Assembly: GCA_000310025.1 (NCBI GenBank)
Contig: FN649736.1
Location: 3,078,402 to 3,089,496 of the forward strand
Source: Ectocarpus siliculosus
Lineage: Eukaryota; Sar; Phaeophyceae; Ectocarpales; Ectocarpaceae
Length of the DNA stretch: 11,095 nt
Direction of reading: 5' to 3'
This document shows, in pieces, positions 8,317-11,095 of this stretch. The position numbers and the translations under genes are program-made. Each line of letters begins with the position of its first letter. Positions within the stretch are counted from its first letter, which is position 1. The notes beneath the pieces were generated by a model, which worked only from the letters and a program-made list of their open reading frames with translations, had not been told where the DNA came from and made no database searches.

Positions 8317-11095
8317 GGCAATGTGGGAGAGAGGGGGGGCACGGGAGGAGGGCGAGGAAAAGGGGGCAGCAGCGGTAGCGGCACCAGCGGCTTCAAGAGA
8401 GGGGGGGGAGCGGGGGGGGTGGGACGCGGCGCCAGCAGAAGCGTGGCGGCCCCTCTACCCTCCGAGGTGGTGGACATCCGGAACCACTTCCACGCGACCC
8501 CGCTGCACAGGGCCGCGGCGAAGGGGCATGCAGAGGTGTGTATGTACGCAAGCGTCCTCGAGAGGGCAGGGCGTTGAACGGGGGGTGGCGGGGGTGGATG
8601 TGTAAGCGCGGCCGGCACGCCCAAAATATGTGCAAGACCTTCTCTCCTGCCCGGTTTTTCTCGTTGCCGCCGCGCGTTGCTTGTGTGTGTCCCCGACCGA
8701 CCGCGTTTCGAGTAACCTAGAGCCCGTGCTGGTCGCACCGCCAGCGGGACAGAAGTAGATTCAGTGCCTTTGCTGCTGCTTCGGAGACCCGCTCGATCCG
8801 CCGTGGTTCTCAAACCAGCAGCAGCCCACACATTACCGTAGTAGGTGACGTAAGATATCTCACCCCCCTAGAACTAGCTGCAAAGGGTTCACTACTATAC
8901 AGCAGAGAGAGTGGCGTACGATATCTCACCCCCCTACAACTAGTTGCAAAGGGTTCACTACTATACAGCAGAGAGAGTGGCGTACGATATCTCAACCCCT
9001 ACAACTAGTTGCAAGGCTTTCACTACTTTACAGCAGAGGGAGTGGCGTACGATGTCTCAATCCCTACAATTTGTTGCAAAGCTTTCACTACTGTACAGCA
9101 GAGAGCGGTGGTGGTGCCGACACTGGCGGCGTTGAATTATTTTTCGTCGAGAGCCTTCGGAAAACGTATCGCTTGGCTTTGTCCATCCTCTTATCCTCTT
9201 CTTCGTGGCGGAGTATGTAGCCGAGCTTTGATTTTCGGTCCGGGTGTGTGATATACTGCTGTGTCTCATGTCACCTACGGCGGTAGTCTGCGCGATTTTC
9301 CATACGCCCGTGGGCAAAAAGTGGCCGGGGCGGCGCATCGCTACCCCGACCTTTCTTTTTTTTTGCTGGCGATCGATGATTTGACCGTCGCCTAGCCTCG
9401 CCGGCTGCCGAAGGAGTGTGGAGTCTGACTGGGAAGACGTTACGGCAGGTGACAACGGCAGTTTGCGAGCCCGGGAAGTGCTGCTTTGTGTGGTGGCGCG
9501 GGTTTTTGTTTTTGTCGCAGGCCTACTATAAGCGGAGAACGACTAAAACATGCGACGGACGGCCATGAGGGGGGTGTCCACATCGGCGGCATATACCGTA
9601 GGTGACATGACGTAAGATATCACACCACATGGACCGATTTTCGAAGCTACATAGATTACTTCCCGACGAAGAGGATGCATATTGTACATGAAAACGATAC
9701 ATACGTCTTCGGAAAGCTCTCGAACGAGACGGCTTCAAATGCCGCCGGTTTCGGCGCTGCCGCTGTTTCTGCTGTGGAGGAATCGAGTCTTCAAAAATCG
9801 GTCCAAGGGGTGTGTGATCTCGTGTGTCACCTATATACCACGGCACGTATGTCACCGACGTACCACGGCACGTGCATCCGTCTTTCTTTTCGTTCGCATC
9901 GGAGTGCTCAATAAAAGAAGGACGGCCTTTTTGCGTGCTGTAGACTATGTCCTATTCCGCAGCAGCGGCCTTTCGCATCCTCGCACACGAACCGAAACGT
10001 TGACCGTTATACACATCTGCGTACCGTTGTGCACGTGCTGCGGCCGCCCCTACAACAACAATCTAGAAGACACAAACACGCATAACCTACCAAGGCTGCT
10101 ACTTGAGGCACTCGTGCTCGTTTCGGCGCCCACCTCGACGTTATTGGTGCTTGTGAGAAAATACTTTCGTTCGTTCCTTGTGAGAAACCAATATGTACCT
10201 GGCCAGCAGCAGTTCTCCCGTTTCTTTTGGGTTGCTCTCTTGTGTGTGTCTCCCTTGTTTTGTTGTGCGCTAGGTCACCAACAAAGATTTGGTGCTTGTT
10301 CTAATTTCTTCCTTGTGGGAGCCCAATACCCCGATAACATTTCTCCCTTACTTTTGGGCAGCTTCTTCTTCCTCTCGTGTTTGTTGTGCGCTGGGTCAAA
10401 GATGACCTTCCGCCTTCCGCACAACAAATGCCGGAGGCAGAAAAAGGTGCCCGAAAGGAAGGGAGAATTGTTGTCCGGGCAGTGAGTTCCCACAAGGAAG
10501 AGAGTGGAACAAGCACCAGTAGGGCGCCGAAGTGAACACGAGCAGAGAGTAGCGGCAGCCTTGATAAGACACGTGCAGTTTTCTTCTGTTGCTTCCGTCC
10601 TTAATCCGGAGAGCACCTTCGCCTCCCCCTTGACGTCCCCTGACGGGGTCCCAGATCATGGCCTTCGGAAGCATTTTCTGTTTTTTTAAGCCAGCCGCAC
10701 TGGAAGAGTGACGTCTTTTTCATTGGTCAGCCTGTTAGGCGCAGTCGGTGCTAACAAATAAACACACACACGTGCCCGCACACCTATAATACACACACAG
10801 GTGGTGACGATGCTGGTGCAGAACGGCGCCAGCGTCGACTCGAGGGACGGGTTCTTCTACACCCCGCTCCACCTCGCCTGCATCAACGGCGCCGTGGCCA
10901 GCGTGGAAGCCCTCCTCCGCGCCGGCGCCGACCCGGCCATCAAGGCGCAGCAGGGCGTAACGCCGCTCATCGCCGCCAGGAAACCCGAGGTGCGCGAGCT
11001 CCTGAAGAAGGCGCTGAAGAAGCGGAAAACATCGCTCTGGGAGGTGGACTTGTCTAGCGGCGGCGGCGGCGGCGGGGGCGGCGGGGGGAGGGGCT
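3126..11095 (+). CDS. Multi-exon ankyrin-repeat protein, 3' end beyond the window
   Basis: The coding sequence joins 3126-3416, 5238-5289, 5750-5837, 6465-6612, 6977-7120, 7584-7655, 8119-8535 and 10801-11095, giving 502 codons plus one base. Exons were found by looking for the ankyrin pattern (D-x-x-G-x-TPLH-x-AA-x-x-G-H, then LL-x-x-GAD) and testing GT-AG boundaries. All seven junctions keep frame (phases 0, 1, 2, 0, 0, 0, 0) and restore 33-residue spacing. Residues 1-65 are basic and unlike an ankyrin repeat. Repeats begin near residues 68, 98, 131, 164, 197, 230, 264, 388, 421 and 454, the last being a shortened C-cap. A Gly-rich insert fills residues 289-382. Ankyrin repeats bind proteins; no enzyme motif, transmembrane segment or other domain is seen, so partner and pathway are unknown. 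The true start and the 3' end are uncertain. The organism may be a brown alga, where such families are large (inference). Confidence 0.85.
3417..5237 (+). other. Intron 1 (1821 nt)
   Basis: The intron runs from AAG|gtgcgc to ccgacag|GAG. It contains A10 at 3759-3768, C13 at 4160-4172, a 13-bp duplication at 4235-4260 and a long unexplained open frame (3674-4423). A sequence at 5085-5107 (aggtgacactcg, then aatatctcaac) weakly resembles the ends of the intron 7 elements. No ankyrin-like exon was found inside. Confidence 0.8.
4235..4260. repeat. 13-bp tandem duplication in intron 1
   Basis: Two perfect copies of catgctattgcgt stand side by side. Confidence 0.95.
5238..5289 (+). CDS. Exon 2: short ankyrin exon (52 nt)
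   Basis: The exon lies between ccgacag and G|gtgagg. It encodes EGYSILHLAAMRDQQGM plus the first base of a Val codon completed by exon 3. It supplies the missing G-x-x-LH-x-AA half repeat between the NVN end of exon 1 and the VELLL start of exon 3. Entry phase 0 and exit phase 1 are exactly what the neighbours require. It is too short to be seen as an open frame and was found only from the ankyrin register. It carries I and L where TPL is usual, so TPLH is degenerate here. Confidence 0.85.
5290..5749 (+). other. Intron 2 (460 nt)
   Basis: The intron runs from ATGG|gtgagg to tttctag|TGG, phase 1. It holds a GA-rich tract near 5367-5385 and nothing else that I recognise. Confidence 0.85.
5750..5837 (+). 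CDS. Exon 3: ankyrin repeats 2-3
   Basis: The 3' splice site is tgtttctag with a fair pyrimidine tract, and the 5' site is GG|gtgaga. The first two bases complete Val, and the last two start a Gly completed by exon 4. The 28 whole codons begin ELLLKEGADPDVHDN, the second helix and loop of repeat 2, and continue with GLTPLMWAAQL, the hairpin and first helix of repeat 3. Met-Trp replaces the usual His-x after TPL, as it does in some degenerate repeats. Confidence 0.9.
5838..6464 (+). other. Intron 3 (627 nt)
   Basis: The intron runs from GG|gtgaga to acgcag|GCA, phase 2. Its last 40 bases are CAA/CGA-like repeats with almost no T, so the usual pyrimidine tract is missing next to the 3' splice site. 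Its final 242 bases are open in the frame of exon 4, so retention would not by itself bring in a stop there. Confidence 0.85.
6465..6612 (+). CDS. Exon 4: ankyrin repeats 3-4
   Basis: The first base completes the Gly of exon 3, giving G-HTEVANSLIEGGADMEQED, a canonical GH-x-EV second helix and GAD loop. Repeat 4 follows with LTALHWAARMGQERALLVLL. The exon ends GAG|gtcagc in phase 0 after DHAADVE. The frame stays open upstream to about 6223, but that part is intron because the ankyrin register joins exon 3 at 6465. The 3' splice site follows an A/C-rich stretch of CAA-like units, not a pyrimidine tract. Confidence 0.92.
6613..6976 (+). other. Intron 4 (364 nt)
   Basis: The intron runs from GAG|gtcagc to a 3' splice site formed by A15 plus G. 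A T/C-rich tract lies further upstream at about 6917-6957, separated from the AG by the A run. Confidence 0.85.
6977..7120 (+). CDS. Exon 5: ankyrin repeats 5 and start of 6
   Basis: This exon has 48 codons in phase 0 at both ends, after an unusual 3' splice site made of A15 then G. It encodes TVDYDGNTPLIWAARGGH, a full second helix ending LLDHGATTTT, then DENGNTALHFSCQ at the 5' splice site CAG|gtaaca. Joined to exon 4 it gives ADVE-TVDYDGNTPL, exactly the spacing of a standard repeat. The Thr run occupies the loop before repeat 6. Codon use is clearly GC-rich at third positions. Confidence 0.93.
7121..7583 (+). other. Intron 5 (463 nt)
   Basis: The intron runs from CAG|gtaaca to gatgcag|ACG. 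It carries a three-unit tandem array at 7149-7288 and C runs at 7426-7438 and 7441-7448. The 3' end has a normal T-rich stretch. Confidence 0.88.
7149..7288. repeat. Three-unit 44-48-bp tandem array in intron 5
   Basis: Units start at 7149, 7197 and 7241. Each reads gctagatttg, then t-rich bases, then acgaaggcag and gtaccaatgtccaa. Units differ by small changes in the TG run and by single bases, so the array is older than the perfect repeats upstream. Confidence 0.93.
7584..7655 (+). CDS. Exon 6: ankyrin repeat 6, second half
   Basis: This exon has 24 codons, phase 0 at both ends, between gatgcag and GAG|gttcgg. It begins TGNAGITSDLLDWGALATAQ and closes DYWE. It completes repeat 6 (ALHFSCQ-TGNAG, then LLDWGA), and its last four residues lead into FTPVH of exon 7, keeping the D-x-x-x-x-TPLH spacing. 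The frame stays open for 34 more codons past the splice site, but those codons lose the ankyrin pattern and end in a stop. Confidence 0.88.
7656..8118 (+). other. Intron 6 (463 nt)
   Basis: The intron runs from GAG|gttcgg to cgaacag|TTT. The bases before the 3' splice site are C/A-rich (ccccaaccaaccgaacag) with no T. A G/C homopolymer-rich patch lies at 7758-7795. No exon-like segment is seen inside. Confidence 0.85.
8119..8535 (+). CDS. Exon 7: ankyrin repeats 7-8 with a Gly-rich insertion
   Basis: This exon has 139 codons, phase 0 at both ends, from cgaacag to GAG|gtgtgt. It starts FTPVHRACSQGHGNVLKELL, then leaves the ankyrin pattern for about 94 residues of Gly, Ser, Ala and Arg (8188-8469), including nine Gly in a row from a GGC repeat. 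It returns at VDIRNHFHATPLHRAAAKGH. The insert sits where the loop between repeats 7 and 8 belongs, so the repeats can still stack around a flexible loop. All three forward frames are nearly open here because of high GC, so openness alone does not prove that the insert is coding. A cryptic intron remains possible, though the simplest one tested (8192-8466) breaks the frame. Confidence 0.85.
8188..8469 (+). repeat. Gly-rich low-complexity insertion with a (GGC)9 tract
   Basis: This is the non-ankyrin part of exon 7. A perfect (GGC)9 microsatellite at 8287-8313 is in frame for Gly. It is surrounded by G-rich and GGGGG runs that encode Gly, Ser, Arg and Ala. It probably grew by slippage and would differ in length between individuals. 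The encoded loop should be disordered and flexible. Confidence 0.75.
8836..9283. mobile_element. Small non-autonomous element 1 with inverted ends and TA flanks
   Basis: The left end reads CCGTAGTAGGTGAC and the right end, reversed, reads CCGCCGTAGGTGAC. Both are flanked by TA (8834-8835 and 9284-9285), as TA-target DNA transposons such as the Tc1/mariner group leave. Between the ends lie four tandem units and no transposase. The right arm (9192-9283) is an inverted match of 9596-9676 in element 2, which links the two as one family. A MITE is the likely class, but the ends are imperfect and the family is not identified. Confidence 0.5.
8845..9106. repeat. Four-unit 65-66-bp tandem array
   Basis: Units begin at 8845, 8911, 8977 and 9042. 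Each has a GTGGCGTACGATATCTCA-like start (the first is GTGACGTAAGATATCTCA), then CCCTACAACTAGTTGCAAA-like and TTCACTACTATACAGCAGAG-like parts. Unit 1 begins inside the left end of element 1, so the array seems to have grown from the element's own subterminal sequence. Units 2 and 3 are closest to each other, and unit 4 is the most diverged. Confidence 0.95.
9596..9860. mobile_element. Small non-autonomous element 2, related to element 1
   Basis: The left end reads CCGTAGGTGACATG and the right end, reversed, reads CGTCGGTGACAT, flanked by TA at 9594-9595 and 9861-9862. The left arm also matches an inner right arm at 9785-9830 in inverted orientation, sharing GGACCGATTTT and GAAG blocks. The right end holds a 25-bp duplication, so the exact terminus is uncertain. 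No coding capacity is seen. Confidence 0.5.
9825..9873. repeat. 25-bp tandem duplication at the right end of element 2
   Basis: Two units start at 9825 and 9850. Both read tgtcacc, then a variable four to six bases, then taccacggcacgt. The duplication gives two alternative inverted ends. Confidence 0.85.
10053..10592. mobile_element. Foldback element cluster with long inverted arms
   Basis: A unit occurs three times: direct at 10146-10276 and 10291-10397, inverted at 10404-10517. Each begins GGTGCTTG, has TTCCTTGTG, TTCTCCC and TTTTGGG-like blocks, and ends TTGTTGTGCG followed by GGTC or nearby bases. Outside these, 10092-10131 (AAGGCTGC, CTCGTG, TTCGGCGCCC) is matched in reverse at 10522-10562, so the inverted symmetry reaches the outer flanks. 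Outer limits are approximate. No transposase is encoded. Confidence 0.6.
10801..11095 (+). CDS. Exon 8 (partial): ankyrin repeats 8-10, basic C-cap, poly-Gly
   Basis: The exon starts after acacacag in phase 0, and the join gives KGHAE-VVTMLVQNGASVDS, a perfect repeat 8. FFYTPLHLACINGA and LLRAGADPAIKA make repeat 9. Then VTPLIAARKPEVRELLKKAL forms a shortened last repeat, with only a few residues between its helices, as is usual for a C-cap. It continues KKRKTSLWEVDLSS and ten Gly codons (11059-11088) with no stop, so the gene runs on past 11095. The KKALKKRK cluster could be a nuclear-localisation-like or simply a basic capping segment. Internal GT dinucleotides (for example after CCCGAG) could serve as 5' splice sites, but the sense of the reading favours read-through. 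Confidence 0.9.
   Translation, partial: MVTMLVQNGASVDSRDGFFYTPLHLACINGAVASVEALLRAGADPAIKAQQGVTPLIAARKPEVRELLKKALKKRKTSLWEVDLSSGGGGGGGGGGRG

Larger units (their letters stand above)
8536..10800 (+). other. Intron 7 (2265 nt), repeat-rich
   Basis: The intron runs from GAG|gtgtgt to cacacag|GTG. It is the longest intron and hosts two related small inverted-end elements and a foldback cluster, listed separately. The bases before the 3' splice site are CA repeats, not a pyrimidine tract. An unrelated spacer lies at 9284-9595 between the two small elements. Confidence 0.88.

Noticed and set aside
8145-8831. 228-codon Pro-rich minus-strand frame
   Set aside because: It is the antisense shadow of the GC-rich Gly insert of exon 7. 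Poly-Pro opposite poly-Gly is composition, not a gene.
9682-10485. 267-codon plus-strand open frame
   Set aside because: It runs from inside element 2 through spacer into the foldback copies. Its repeated FLVG and LLCAG segments simply reflect the repeated DNA, and the inverted copy gives a similar peptide on the other strand.

Overview
The window looks like nuclear DNA of a multicellular or complex eukaryote. It holds one long plus-strand gene broken by seven GT-AG introns, with short GC-rich coding exons (52 to 417 nt) set in long introns rich in microsatellites, homopolymers and repeats. No bacterial operon, Shine-Dalgarno pattern, tRNA, rRNA or CRISPR array is visible. Intron-dense genes with long flanks and many ankyrin-repeat genes are typical of brown algae and related stramenopiles. 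That is my best guess, but it rests on style and not on a diagnostic marker.

The gene encodes an ankyrin-repeat protein. Eight exons were joined by following the 33-residue ankyrin register and checking splice phase: 3126-3416, 5238-5289, 5750-5837, 6465-6612, 6977-7120, 7584-7655, 8119-8535 and 10801-11095. Every junction is GT-AG, the frame is continuous, and the repeat register is restored at each join. The product is 502 residues so far, with no stop before the window ends, so the 3' end is missing. It has an N-terminal stretch of about 65 residues that is basic and free of acidic residues, about ten ankyrin repeats, a roughly 94-residue Gly-rich insertion inside the array, a Lys-rich C-cap and the start of a poly-Gly tail. 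No catalytic domain is seen, and a protein-binding scaffold is the reasonable reading.

Positions 1-3118 contain no gene I can support: a perfect 75-bp tandem duplication, a 25-bp tandem duplication, CT and TCC microsatellites, and probably the 5' region of the gene.

Intron 7 (8536-10800) is the most structured non-coding part. It carries two related small elements with inverted ends flanked by TA (8836-9283 and 9596-9860). The first contains four 65-66-bp tandem units. Next to them is a foldback cluster (about 10053-10592) in which one 107-131-bp unit occurs twice in direct and once in inverted orientation, so the last two copies can form a long hairpin with a 6-nt loop. I found no convincing novel multi-gene system. 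The unusual points are the repeat elements, four 3' splice sites with no uridine tract beside the AG, and the low-complexity insertion.
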